Positions 7,992-15,285 of a stretch of DNA of 16,958 bases are shown here, piece by piece (the stretch's first letter is position 1; the number at the start of each line of letters is the position of its first letter). The position numbers and the translations under genes were made by a program. The stretch is from positions 1 through 16,958 of the forward strand of contig CAYLRU010000055.1 in the NCBI GenBank assembly GCA_964386565.1. Direction: 5' to 3'. The DNA is from CAYLRU01 sp964386565. Lineage in GTDB: Bacteria > Desulfobacterota > Desulfobacteria > Desulfobacterales > UBA5616. The notes under the pieces were generated by a model. That model was not told where the DNA came from. It saw nothing but the letters and a program-made list of their open reading frames with translations, and searched no databases.

Positions 7992-9092
7992 TCATTTACG
8001 CATCTTCCGCATTCCCAAACGGGATATCCTCACCGCATCACCGGGTTTGACGGTTCCGCCGCCAAGGGAAGCGGACTCATACAAGGCACTGAGCAGCTCC
8101 ACCGTTTTCTTTCCCTCTTCACCTTCCACAAGGGCCGGCGTGTTATAGCGGATGGCATCCACGACATTTTTTATACACAGCAGATGGCCATTGCCATAGA
8201 TATTGGGAACGTTTTCCGAGAACTCTTTTATAATGGTTTCATCTTCATCCCGGTGATCAAGAAATTTCCAGTATTCGATTTTGTTGACAGCGGTTCCGCC
8301 GATAACCACGCTGCCTTTTTCACCGAGAATGCTGATGGAGCCTTCCAGATCTTCGGGTCGGGTGGCCACGGTGGCCTCGAATACACCCAGGGCTCCGGAT
8401 GTGAATTGCATGACTGCGGCTGCCGTGTCCTCCACTTCGATGTCCATCAGCCGCGTTGCCGCTCTGCATTGAAGGGATTGGATGGACCCCATGAACCATT
8501 GCAGCAGATCGAGATGATGACTGGCCTGCTGGGCCATCACCCCCCCGTCGAGTTCGAAGGTGCCCCGCCAGTGCGCCTGTTCGTAATACTTTTGATCCCT
8601 TTTCCATCTTACGCGCACGGTTCCCAATACCAATTTACCGAATCGCCCTTGTTCCATGGCTTTTCGTACTGCCATCACGGCCTGGTTAAAACGATTCTGT
8701 TTAATGACAAATAAGCGGCGGCCGCTTTTTTTTTGCGCCGCAATCATGTTATCGGCGTCTTCAATTCGCAGGGCCATGGGTTTTTCAACGACGATATGCC
8801 GCTTATGCTTAAACAGGTCGATGACATGTTCCGCGTGGTATCCCGTGGGTGTAAGGATATCGATTAAATCGATTTCAGGGTGTTTTTCCAACATTTCATC
8901 GTAATTCGTATAATAAGGGACGTTGTATTTGGCGGATTTTTCCCGCGCTTTAGGTTCATCCAGATCTGTTATTGCTACAAGGTCGGCATCCACTCTTTCA
9001 TTCGAGATCGCGGAGAAATGTTTTTCGGAAATACGACCACATCCGACGACTCCGATCTTGATTCTTTGTTTGGCTGATGCATTCTCAGACAC
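7992..9092 (-). CDS. Gfo/Idh/MocA sugar dehydrogenase, WlbA/WbpB-like
   Basis: This is an NAD(P)-dependent oxidoreductase of 366 residues, predicted to oxidise a nucleotide sugar in the cytoplasm. The N-terminal Rossmann fold (about 11-125) has GVVGCGRI (14-21), and the family motif EKP is at 103-105. The C-terminal domain shows KQNRFN (131-136), WRGTFELDGG (175-184) and ASHHLDLLQW (190-199). This set is characteristic of WlbA/WbpB, which oxidise C3 of UDP-GlcNAc uronate, and resembles GnnA, which acts on UDP-GlcNAc. Such enzymes work with a DegT-type aminotransferase, and one is encoded three genes upstream (10518-11645), so the pair would give a 3-amino sugar. The exact substrate is uncertain, since no UDP-sugar 6-dehydrogenase is in the window. 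The start is GTG with AGGA 8 nt upstream, overlapping the VTT gene by 8 bp. Confidence 0.85.
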   Translation of the reverse strand: MSENASAKQRIKIGVVGCGRISEKHFSAISNERVDADLVAITDLDEPKAREKSAKYNVPYYTNYDEMLEKHPEIDLIDILTPTGYHAEHVIDLFKHKRHIVVEKPMALRIEDADNMIAAQKKSGRRLFVIKQNRFNQAVMAVRKAMEQGRFGKLVLGTVRVRWKRDQKYYEQAHWRGTFELDGGVMAQQASHHLDLLQWFMGSIQSLQCRAATRLMDIEVEDTAAAVMQFTSGALGVFEATVATRPEDLEGSISILGEKGSVVIGGTAVNKIEYWKFLDHRDEDETIIKEFSENVPNIYGNGHLLCIKNVVDAIRYNTPALVEGEEGKKTVELLSALYESASLGGGTVKPGDAVRISRLGMRKMRK

Positions 9093-9786
9093 GAATTTTA
9101 TCCTTTCCTGTATGGACTGTATTATTTACAGTCGGGTCAAGTTTGAATTTGGACGAACGCAAATATCTCCCAACTATCGTCCAGACGATAACAAAAAAAA
9201 CAACGGCAATTGATATGGCGGTAATACTTTTTGCCGGCGACAGGGAAATAACCCCCGCACCGATCATGGTTGCGGGAATCGCCTCGGGAAGGATCCCCAC
9301 CACGGTTCCAAGGAGAAAATTGGCATGCCGGATATGGGACAGTCCCAGCACGATGTTGATATAAAAACCCGCAATTGGCATTTGCCGGATCAACAGGACA
9401 ATGAGAATGCCCTTTGCCTTGAAGAAATCCTTATACTTGTTCAATTTCGGCCATTTGTTCAGGATATATTCCCGGCCGCTCCACCGTACGAAGAGAAACG
9501 TGATATAATACCCGATGAGCGTTCCCATCTGGCTTAATATCAATCCCCAATAAAATCCGAAGGCCATTCCGCCAACGGAGCATAACAGGAGCCTCGGAAC
9601 ACCCACTGAAATCAGTATGCCGGCGATTGCGGTAAACGCTAACGGGGACCACCATCCAAGTGCTTTTATCTTCAAGCTGAGAGCGTGTACATCTTCCAGG
9701 GACTGCCGAACGGGCGTCAGGTGAATCAGTGCGATGGCCGCCAGCAGTATCACAAAGAGAATCAGAGCTTTAATTATGGGTCGCAT
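9085..9786 (-). CDS. TVP38/TMEM64 (VTT, DedA-superfamily) membrane protein
   Basis: This is an integral membrane protein of 233 residues. A first transmembrane helix (about 5-23) precedes the VTT domain (about 45-180). The domain contains a re-entrant-type glycine-rich segment, VGGMAFGFYWG (71-81), and the signature Arg in IRQMPIAGFYIN (133-144); a last helix lies at about 188-208. DedA/VTT-superfamily members move lipids across membranes, some recycle undecaprenyl phosphate, and DedA proteins have been tied to polymyxin resistance. Here it lies between the GT2 (6 bp away) and the dehydrogenase (8-bp overlap). It could return the carrier to the cytoplasm, or take the place of ArnE/F in flipping the sugar-loaded lipid; this is inference. 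The C-terminal tail is polar with several Lys and Arg, consistent with a cytoplasmic end. Confidence 0.87.
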   Translation of the reverse strand: MRPIIKALILFVILLAAIALIHLTPVRQSLEDVHALSLKIKALGWWSPLAFTAIAGILISVGVPRLLLCSVGGMAFGFYWGLILSQMGTLIGYYITFLFVRWSGREYILNKWPKLNKYKDFFKAKGILIVLLIRQMPIAGFYINIVLGLSHIRHANFLLGTVVGILPEAIPATMIGAGVISLSPAKSITAISIAVVFFVIVWTIVGRYLRSSKFKLDPTVNNTVHTGKDKIRV

Positions 9787-9792
9787 TGTTTG

Positions 9793-10521
9793 TCAATCAG
9801 CCTTTTCTTCCACCCTGTCGCCTCGTACGGCCCTGGCCTTGTACCAGCGCATGGCAAAGCAATCCAGAATTCCACGCCACAACCGGTTCCCGATTCCGTA
9901 CTTGGACCGCCCGGCAAAACGCGGGCGGTGGTTAATGGGAATTTCTACAACCCTATAGGCCTGAGCCCGAAGAATGCTGGGCAGGAACCGGTGCATTCCG
10001 TTAAAAACCACCATTTCCTTGAGCGCGGAACGCCGTATTGCTCGAAACGTGCATCCGGCATCTGAAATAGCATCACCGGTCATAAAATTCCGGAAGGTGT
10101 TGGCGATATAAGAGGATATTCGCCGGACTACATTATCTTCCCTAACCTTCCGTACCCCGCAGACGCAAGCGACTTCATCGGAGAGGGCTTTGAGCATTTT
10201 TGGAATATCTCCGGGATCGTTTTGCATATCCCCATCCATGGTGATGATGATATCCCCCCGGGAGTATCTGAATCCGGTGACCTGCCCGGCGCTTTCGCCG
10301 GAATTTATCGTGTGACTCAGAATTCTCAATTCCGGGTATAGTGGTTTGAGATCCTTTAATACCTGCAGGCTGCCGTCGGTACTCGCGTCATTGATGCAAA
10401 TGATTTCATAGGATTTATTCAGGTTCTTCAATACGCCGGTCAGCTCCGTCAATAAGGGATCAAGGTTTCCGGCTTCGTTATAAATCGGAATAACCACTGA
10501 CAGGTCGGGATAACTGTTCAT
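9793..10521 (-). CDS. GT2 family, DPM1/ArnC-like glycosyltransferase
   Basis: This is a cytoplasmic-face glycosyltransferase of 242 residues, predicted to move a sugar from a nucleotide donor to undecaprenyl phosphate. It has a GT-A fold: VVIPIYNE (9-16), INDASTDGS (43-51), the DxD-type block DGDMQNDP (96-103), DAGCTFRA (154-161), and the polyprenyl-phosphate transferase region HRFLP (177-181) with RSKYG (205-209). Length and motifs match DPM1-type enzymes. ArnC and GtrB carry two C-terminal membrane helices that are missing here; the protein ends in an amphipathic, basic segment that may hold it at the membrane. Its ATG overlaps the aminotransferase stop as ATGA, so the two are probably translationally coupled, which links sugar synthesis to carrier loading. 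Confidence 0.9.
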   Translation of the reverse strand: MNSYPDLSVVIPIYNEAGNLDPLLTELTGVLKNLNKSYEIICINDASTDGSLQVLKDLKPLYPELRILSHTINSGESAGQVTGFRYSRGDIIITMDGDMQNDPGDIPKMLKALSDEVACVCGVRKVREDNVVRRISSYIANTFRNFMTGDAISDAGCTFRAIRRSALKEMVVFNGMHRFLPSILRAQAYRVVEIPINHRPRFAGRSKYGIGNRLWRGILDCFAMRWYKARAVRGDRVEEKAD

Positions 10522-11645
10522 GCGACGCCTCGTTTGTCTGCTGTAAGTCCGTTAATGATGGTTTCGGAAATATATTCAACTTCTTCCCGAGTCATTCCCG
10601 GATGCATGGGCAGCGATACCGTATGGGCGCAATGATATTCGGCATTGGGATAGCTTCCGGGGCCTTTTCCCAGGTATTCATAGGCGGGCAGAAGATTGAG
10701 GGCGTATGGATAATGGACCCCCGTGGTAATACCGTGATTTTTAAGATATTCCTGAAACGATTGCCTGTCCGGGACCCTGACGGCGTAAATATGCCAGACC
10801 GGGCTGACGCCTTCCAAAACCCGGGGGAGTTCGATTTCAGGTATGTCTTCAAGGCAGCGTCGGTAGTATTCTGCAATATCCCGACGTTTTTGGTTCCACT
10901 CGCTTAAATACGGCAGGGCTATGTTGAGCATGGCCGCTTTAATGGTATCCAGCCGGCTGTTGAACCCCTGGAATTCATGCAGGAATTTACTTTGCCGGCC
11001 GTGATTGCAAAACATCCGGATCCGTTTCAGCAGGTCGGCATGCCGGGACACCACGGCACCGCCGTCACCGATGCCGCCTAACGGTTTTGAGGGGAAAAAG
11101 CTGTATACACCCACATCTCCGATGGTGCCGACGTTTTCTCCCCGATATTTAGCGCCCAACGCCTGGGCGCAATCTTCCACGATATAGAGATTTTTTTCCG
11201 CGGCAAGGTCGATGAAAGGATTTAAATCCGCCGGCTGTCCGTAAAGATGGACGACAACAACGGCTTTGGTCCGAGTAGTTATAATTTTTTTTACCTCGTT
11301 CATGTCGATATTGCAGGTATCCGGACGGGTATCGGCAAAAACCACATCCGCCCCGGTCATGGTAACAGCCTCTGCAGTGGGGATGGCCGTGTTGGCCGTT
11401 GTAATGACCTCATCTCCCGGGCCGATGCCCAGCATGCGAAGGGACGCATAAAGACCGTCCGTGGCGCAGGAAACCCCCACCACATCATCAACATCGAGCC
11501 ACCGGGCCAATGCGCCTTCAAATACGTTTACATCGGGGCCGTTAATAAAAGCCGTTGCATCAAAAATTTTTTCAAAGCTTTCAATAATAGCTTTCCGCAG
11601 GGGAGCATATTGGGATTTTAAGTCAAGAAAGGGGATCGATTTCAT
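10518..11645 (-). CDS. DegT/DnrJ/EryC1 sugar aminotransferase
   Basis: This PLP-dependent enzyme of 375 residues aminates a keto nucleotide sugar, with glutamate the usual amino donor in the family. The N-terminal IPFLDLKSQY is typical. Conserved elements are CATDGLYASL (60-69), HLYGQPADL (133-141), EDCAQALGA (157-165, with the cofactor-binding Asp158 and Gln161), and FFPSKPLGGIGDGG (183-196) with Lys187 as the Schiff-base residue. Length is normal for WbpE, GnnB and FdtB-type enzymes, and all key residues are present. The ATG overlaps the stop of metallophosphoesterase 2 as ATGA, and the gene's own stop overlaps the GT2 start in the same way, so the three form a tightly coupled unit. With the dehydrogenase at 7992-9092 the likely product is a 3-amino sugar nucleotide. 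A 4-amino sugar, as made by ArnB, is possible, but no ArnA-type decarboxylase is nearby. Confidence 0.92.
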   Translation of the reverse strand: MKSIPFLDLKSQYAPLRKAIIESFEKIFDATAFINGPDVNVFEGALARWLDVDDVVGVSCATDGLYASLRMLGIGPGDEVITTANTAIPTAEAVTMTGADVVFADTRPDTCNIDMNEVKKIITTRTKAVVVVHLYGQPADLNPFIDLAAEKNLYIVEDCAQALGAKYRGENVGTIGDVGVYSFFPSKPLGGIGDGGAVVSRHADLLKRIRMFCNHGRQSKFLHEFQGFNSRLDTIKAAMLNIALPYLSEWNQKRRDIAEYYRRCLEDIPEIELPRVLEGVSPVWHIYAVRVPDRQSFQEYLKNHGITTGVHYPYALNLLPAYEYLGKGPGSYPNAEYHCAHTVSLPMHPGMTREEVEYISETIINGLTADKRGVA

Positions 11646-12721
11646 ATAAAGAAGTCCTTATTCTTTTGGTGCCGTTTGCGTGTTTTCAACTTTATTAAAG
11701 TACGAAGGCCCAACATCAGAATCGTCAGAAAGAAAATGTTCAGACCGATGACGGGACTTTTGTTTTGCACCATCCAGGGGTATACATTGGCGAGGGAGAC
11801 TTTTTCGAAATAGTCTTCCAACTCAAAGTTTCCGGGCACATAGAGAACCTGTTCCGCGATATGATCCTGGTGCACGGTAACGATAACGGCATGATGGAAT
11901 TGTTTTATGTTCGTTTTATCATCGTCCAGGGGGGAACCCCCGCCCCCGGTAACGACATAGTCGGTATTACCGTATTGAATCCGGGCATACCCGTGGAAAT
12001 CCCCGGCAAAAACCATATCGATATTTAAAGTCCCAAACAGGGATATCAGTTCTTTCCATTCACTGTAATGCCTTGCGACGAAACTGTCTGAAATGGGCGG
12101 GGGAATGTGCATGAAAACAAACCTGCGGCGGTATTTTTCAGGGGATTTTTCTTTAAGCTGTTTTAAGAATGCAATACTGTCATTGTTGTTAAACGGGGGG
12201 TCAAGGATGCGCAATACCACGAACAGACAACCCTGGTAGGTAAAAGAAAAAATGCTGGGGCCATAAACCGATTCAAAACGGGATACCGGAAAATCATCAA
12301 TGCTGACATCACGGTTGCCCACCACATAAAATACCGGATAGGGCATGGTGAATTCATCAAGGCATTCGGCCCGGAAATACCGGTGATGAAATTCAGTTCC
12401 CTTGTAGGCACAGTCACCCAGGAGAATGCCGAAGTCCAAAGGAAGTTCGCGAAGACGTGCCGATATTTTTTCAAAAGTGCCCAGGCTGAGGGTGTCGCCG
12501 ACAACTGCGAACGAGAATGAACTTTTTTCAGGGGATTTTTCCAGAACAGCCCTGATTTCGGGAAAATTTCCGAACAACGGCGGCAACGGGAATTCGGATT
12601 CCTTTTGAACAGCAAAAACATAAATTTCAAAACAAAAAACAGCGATGCAAACCACCATTGAAAAAACGATCAGCATTGGGACGGTGAAATTTGAACATCT
12701 GATTACTGGCTTCTTAAGCAT
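11642..12721 (-). CDS. Membrane-anchored metallophosphoesterase 2, altered active site
   Basis: This 359-residue protein is a paralogue of the product of 3291-4328, with the same layout: an N-terminal transmembrane helix (about 15-37), a predicted periplasmic phosphoesterase domain (about 67-295), a second hydrophobic segment (about 322-342) and a very basic tail. The fold motifs are recognisable: VVGDT (D76), LLGDC (D103), FMHIPP (H205) and AGDFHGY. However, GNH[ED] has become GNRD, with Arg137 in place of the catalytic His, and the HxH metal pair has become D241-F-H243. It may therefore be a weak or altered enzyme, or a non-catalytic partner of its paralogue. It is the first gene of the six-gene operon, and only a poor ribosome binding site precedes the ATG. 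The substrate is unknown. Confidence 0.82.
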   Translation of the reverse strand: MLKKPVIRCSNFTVPMLIVFSMVVCIAVFCFEIYVFAVQKESEFPLPPLFGNFPEIRAVLEKSPEKSSFSFAVVGDTLSLGTFEKISARLRELPLDFGILLGDCAYKGTEFHHRYFRAECLDEFTMPYPVFYVVGNRDVSIDDFPVSRFESVYGPSIFSFTYQGCLFVVLRILDPPFNNNDSIAFLKQLKEKSPEKYRRRFVFMHIPPPISDSFVARHYSEWKELISLFGTLNIDMVFAGDFHGYARIQYGNTDYVVTGGGGSPLDDDKTNIKQFHHAVIVTVHQDHIAEQVLYVPGNFELEDYFEKVSLANVYPWMVQNKSPVIGLNIFFLTILMLGLRTLIKLKTRKRHQKNKDFFI

Positions 12722-12831
12722 ATGAATATAAACCGAATAACTGTTTATCGAATAGTCTGTACACCAAAAACAGGGTTACGGCTTTCGCGAAAAAACGATA
12801 AAGGCTATGCGAAATTTATGACGGGACGGCC

Positions 12832-12884
12832 TATATCATAAAAAACATTATCAAAAGATTATGAGCAGATTACGATTTGATAAT
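12832..12884 (-). promoter_or_regulatory. Regulator array B and -10, modification operon
   Basis: On the minus strand the four in-phase units are ATTATC (12879-12884), GTAATC (12868-12873), ATAATC (12857-12862) and ATAATG (12846-12851), each 11 bp from the next. Downstream are two overlapping -10-like hexamers, TATGAT (12835-12840) and GATATA (12832-12837), which cannot be told apart by eye. The gene start is about 105 nt further on. The upstream flank is the same as in array C: 16 bases at 12874-12889 match exactly those at 15254-15269. Confidence 0.72.
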
Positions 12885-12985
12885 GTTGGCATAACACCAT
12901 TTAATTACCAGCATATAAATATAATGGAATAAAATCAAGAAGTAAAAGAGATAATAAGGTAGAGTAAGGAAAACTGAAACGGGGA

Positions 12986-14386
12986 TTATTTCGGCATGGT
13001 CACGGTAAAAATGCTTCCTTTATTCAAGGTGCTTGCAACCGTAATGCTGCCACCTAAGGATTCGACAATGGCCTTGACCAAGCTCAGGCCGAGCCCCAGC
13101 CCGGCATGGGTTCGACTTCTGTCCGCACGGTAAAACCGATCGAAAATTTTCGGCAGGTCGTCCCGGGCGATACCGATACCGGTGTCTTTGAACTCGATGC
13201 GGATATGGTCGGCTGTTTCGGCCAGGTTTATAAAGACCTCCCCGCCGGGGGGGGTGAACTTGATGGCATTTTCCAGAAGGTTCATGAGGACTCTCTGGAA
13301 TTTTTGTTTGTCGCCCTGGATGCGGCATTCTTCGGGCAGGGCGGTATGGATACGCACATCATTTTCATCGGCAACCGGAGAGAAAAAATCGGCGATTTGC
13401 AGGATTAATCCGTTCAAATCGATTTCTCTGATATCGGTTTCTCCGATTCCCGATTCCATTTCCGTGATATCCAGCATGGTGTTTATCATGTCGATGAGAT
13501 TATCACACTCCTCGACTGTGCTGGCAGCCATGTCTTTATAGTCCTCGATCGACTTGTCTGCGAGCAGATTCATTTCCGCGATGCCCCGGATTCGGGTCAG
13601 GGGACTTCTCAGGTCATGGGCGATGTTGTCGATCATTTCTTTCATGTTCGTTAATAATGCCCGGATTCTGTCCAGCATGTTGTTGAACGCGATTTCAAGC
13701 TGCTTGATTTCCCTGGTTTTGTTTTCAACGTGAACACGTTTATCATAAGCCCCCCCGGAAATTTCGTTTGCCGTACGGACAACTTCCCGGATGCCTTTTA
13801 CGGCATTTTTTGAAATCAGCCAGCCGATGAACCCGGATAAAAACTGGATGACGACCATGATGATTAAGAACATGTTGCGAAATATCATCAGGTACTTTTC
13901 ATTTTCTTCAAGGGAGATGCCGATCTGGAGTATTTTGTCCGGGCTGAGCAACCCGTAAATCGTCCTGATTTTATATGGATAATGGGGCAGTTCCAGCATT
14001 TCCAATACATAAGGGGCGGAGGGCGACAATTTTTTCAACGCCGTTTTCGAAATGTCCACATCCCCCCATGACTGCATGTCGGTGGACGCGATCAACTCCC
14101 CTTCAGGCGAAAAAATACGAAAGAAAACAGAATTCAAGTCTTCTTCTTCGCTTTCAATGTCCAGTTCGGCGAGGACCTGGTCAAAGCTTTCCTGCTCGAG
14201 GATGGCATGATATTCAAGATATTCACCAATCAGTTCCTGGTCGGTATTTTCAAGTCGTATGGCGGAAATTTTATAATAGCACACAAAAAGTGTTAAAAAC
14301 GATGACACGCAGAAGACAGCGGCATAGGACATCGTCAGCCGGAACAACAGGGTATGCCGGAATTCATCAAGCTTCCTTAAGAACAT
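12986..14386 (-). CDS. Sensor histidine kinase 2 (HAMP, HisKA, HATPase)
   Basis: This membrane sensor kinase of 466 residues is paired with response regulator 2. A first membrane segment (about 18-40) leads to a periplasmic region (about 41-168) carrying a striking acidic run DIESEEEDL (76-84). The second membrane segment (170-192), HAMP (193-245) and phosphoacceptor block NIAHDLRSPLTRIRG (His257) follow. The ATPase domain shows N369-L-L-E-N-A-I-K, D401-T-G-I-G-I, F415-D-R-F-Y and G429-L-G-L-G-L. It resembles histidine kinase 1 along its length, including the periplasmic STDM element and the IQIG-SLEE stretch, so the two arose by duplication. The start at 14386 overlaps the regulator gene by 20 bp, almost the same arrangement as the other pair. 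An acidic periplasmic patch would fit sensing of cations or cationic peptides, as in PhoQ and PmrB; this is inference only. Confidence 0.95.
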   Translation of the reverse strand: MFLRKLDEFRHTLLFRLTMSYAAVFCVSSFLTLFVCYYKISAIRLENTDQELIGEYLEYHAILEQESFDQVLAELDIESEEEDLNSVFFRIFSPEGELIASTDMQSWGDVDISKTALKKLSPSAPYVLEMLELPHYPYKIRTIYGLLSPDKILQIGISLEENEKYLMIFRNMFLIIMVVIQFLSGFIGWLISKNAVKGIREVVRTANEISGGAYDKRVHVENKTREIKQLEIAFNNMLDRIRALLTNMKEMIDNIAHDLRSPLTRIRGIAEMNLLADKSIEDYKDMAASTVEECDNLIDMINTMLDITEMESGIGETDIREIDLNGLILQIADFFSPVADENDVRIHTALPEECRIQGDKQKFQRVLMNLLENAIKFTPPGGEVFINLAETADHIRIEFKDTGIGIARDDLPKIFDRFYRADRSRTHAGLGLGLSLVKAIVESLGGSITVASTLNKGSIFTVTMPK

Positions 14387-15041
14387 ATCCCACCCCGCGG
14401 ATGGTATGAATCAGTTTGTTATCGGAATTTTTATCGATCTTGTCCCGGAGGTAGCAAATCCTGGACTCGACGACATTGGTCCGCGGGTTGAAATTATAGT
14501 CCCATACATGCTCCATGATCATGGTTTTTGAAACCACGTAGCCCGTATTGCGCATCAGGTATTCCAGCAATGAGAATTCCAGGGGCTGCAGGACGATTTC
14601 TTTTCCTCCCCGTTCCACCTTTCTTTTATTGACATCGATGGTGAGATCTCCCACGGTGATCCGGGACGGGCTTGACATGTGGGTTGCCCTCCGAATCAGG
14701 GCCTGAACCCGGGCCAGGAGCTCCGAAAACGCAAACGGTTTGGTCAGGTAATCGTCTCCCCCGGTTTTGAGTCCTTTAACGCGGTCGTCAACGGTTCGTT
14801 TTGCACTTAAAATCAGTACCGGCGTATTGATCTTGTTTTTCCGCATCTCTTCAATGATCTGGAGACCGCCGACTTTTGGGAGCATGATGTCGATGATGGC
14901 GACATCATAGGGTTCTGTCAAGGCCATGTGCAGCCCGTCTTCGCCGTTGGCCATATGATCCACGGCAAAGCCGGCTTCCTTAAGCCCTTTTGTTACAAAA
15001 AGGGCGATTTTGTCATCATCTTCAATCAGCAGTAATCTCAT
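14367..15041 (-). CDS. Response regulator 2, OmpR/PhoB family
   Basis: This is a transcription factor of 224 residues, phosphorylated by histidine kinase 2. The receiver has E7-D8-D9, phosphoacceptor D51 (IIDIMLP), LSAKRTVDDR and the switch Lys in TKPF. The winged-helix domain contains SKTMIMEHVWDYNF and TNVVESRICYLRDKID, differing at only two positions in that last block from response regulator 1. The frame is open for 26 codons upstream, but MRLLLIEDD is the family start and GGGG lies 5 nt before the ATG at 15041, so I begin there. Array C lies about 185 bp upstream, pointing to autoregulation. No clear terminator separates its kinase partner from the six-gene operon downstream, so some read-through is likely. 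Confidence 0.95.
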   Translation of the reverse strand: MRLLLIEDDDKIALFVTKGLKEAGFAVDHMANGEDGLHMALTEPYDVAIIDIMLPKVGGLQIIEEMRKNKINTPVLILSAKRTVDDRVKGLKTGGDDYLTKPFAFSELLARVQALIRRATHMSSPSRITVGDLTIDVNKRKVERGGKEIVLQPLEFSLLEYLMRNTGYVVSKTMIMEHVWDYNFNPRTNVVESRICYLRDKIDKNSDNKLIHTIRGVGYVLKEA

Positions 15042-15212
15042 GGAAACCCCATTTGCAATATGAAATCCGGAATTCAGAGCTCGGAATACGGAACAAAAAG
15101 GAAAACATTTCCCGGCCATTCTGATTTCCGGCTTTTCGATAATTTCATAAGGCTTTGGTTTATACTCCGTCAGGCAGGGCGCATGGGCACAGTCTCAATT
15201 ATCACCATATTT

Positions 15213-15264
15213 ACTATCATTGAATCATTACGGCAAGATTATTTGAAGATTATGATTTGATAAT
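15213..15264 (-). promoter_or_regulatory. Regulator array C and -10, RR2-HK2
   Basis: On the minus strand the units are ATTATC (15259-15264), ATAATC (15248-15253), ATAATC (15237-15242) and GTAATG (15226-15231), all on an 11-bp period. A modest -10-like GATAGT lies 7 bp downstream (15213-15218). The array begins just 17 bp from the stop of the diguanylate cyclase gene and faces response regulator 2, leaving a leader of roughly 165 nt. Confidence 0.7.
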
Positions 15265-15285
15265 GTTGGTATCGGGTTTCCGGGT

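Noticed and set aside
4370..12721. Naming the genes arnT, arnB and arnC
   Set aside because: The neighbouring pathway genes (arnA, arnD, arnE/F) are absent and the dehydrogenase points to another sugar, so those symbols would overstate the evidence.
12722..12830. Riboswitch or attenuator in the leader of the six-gene operon
   Set aside because: Only short, poorly paired inverted repeats are visible and no conserved riboswitch core can be recognised.
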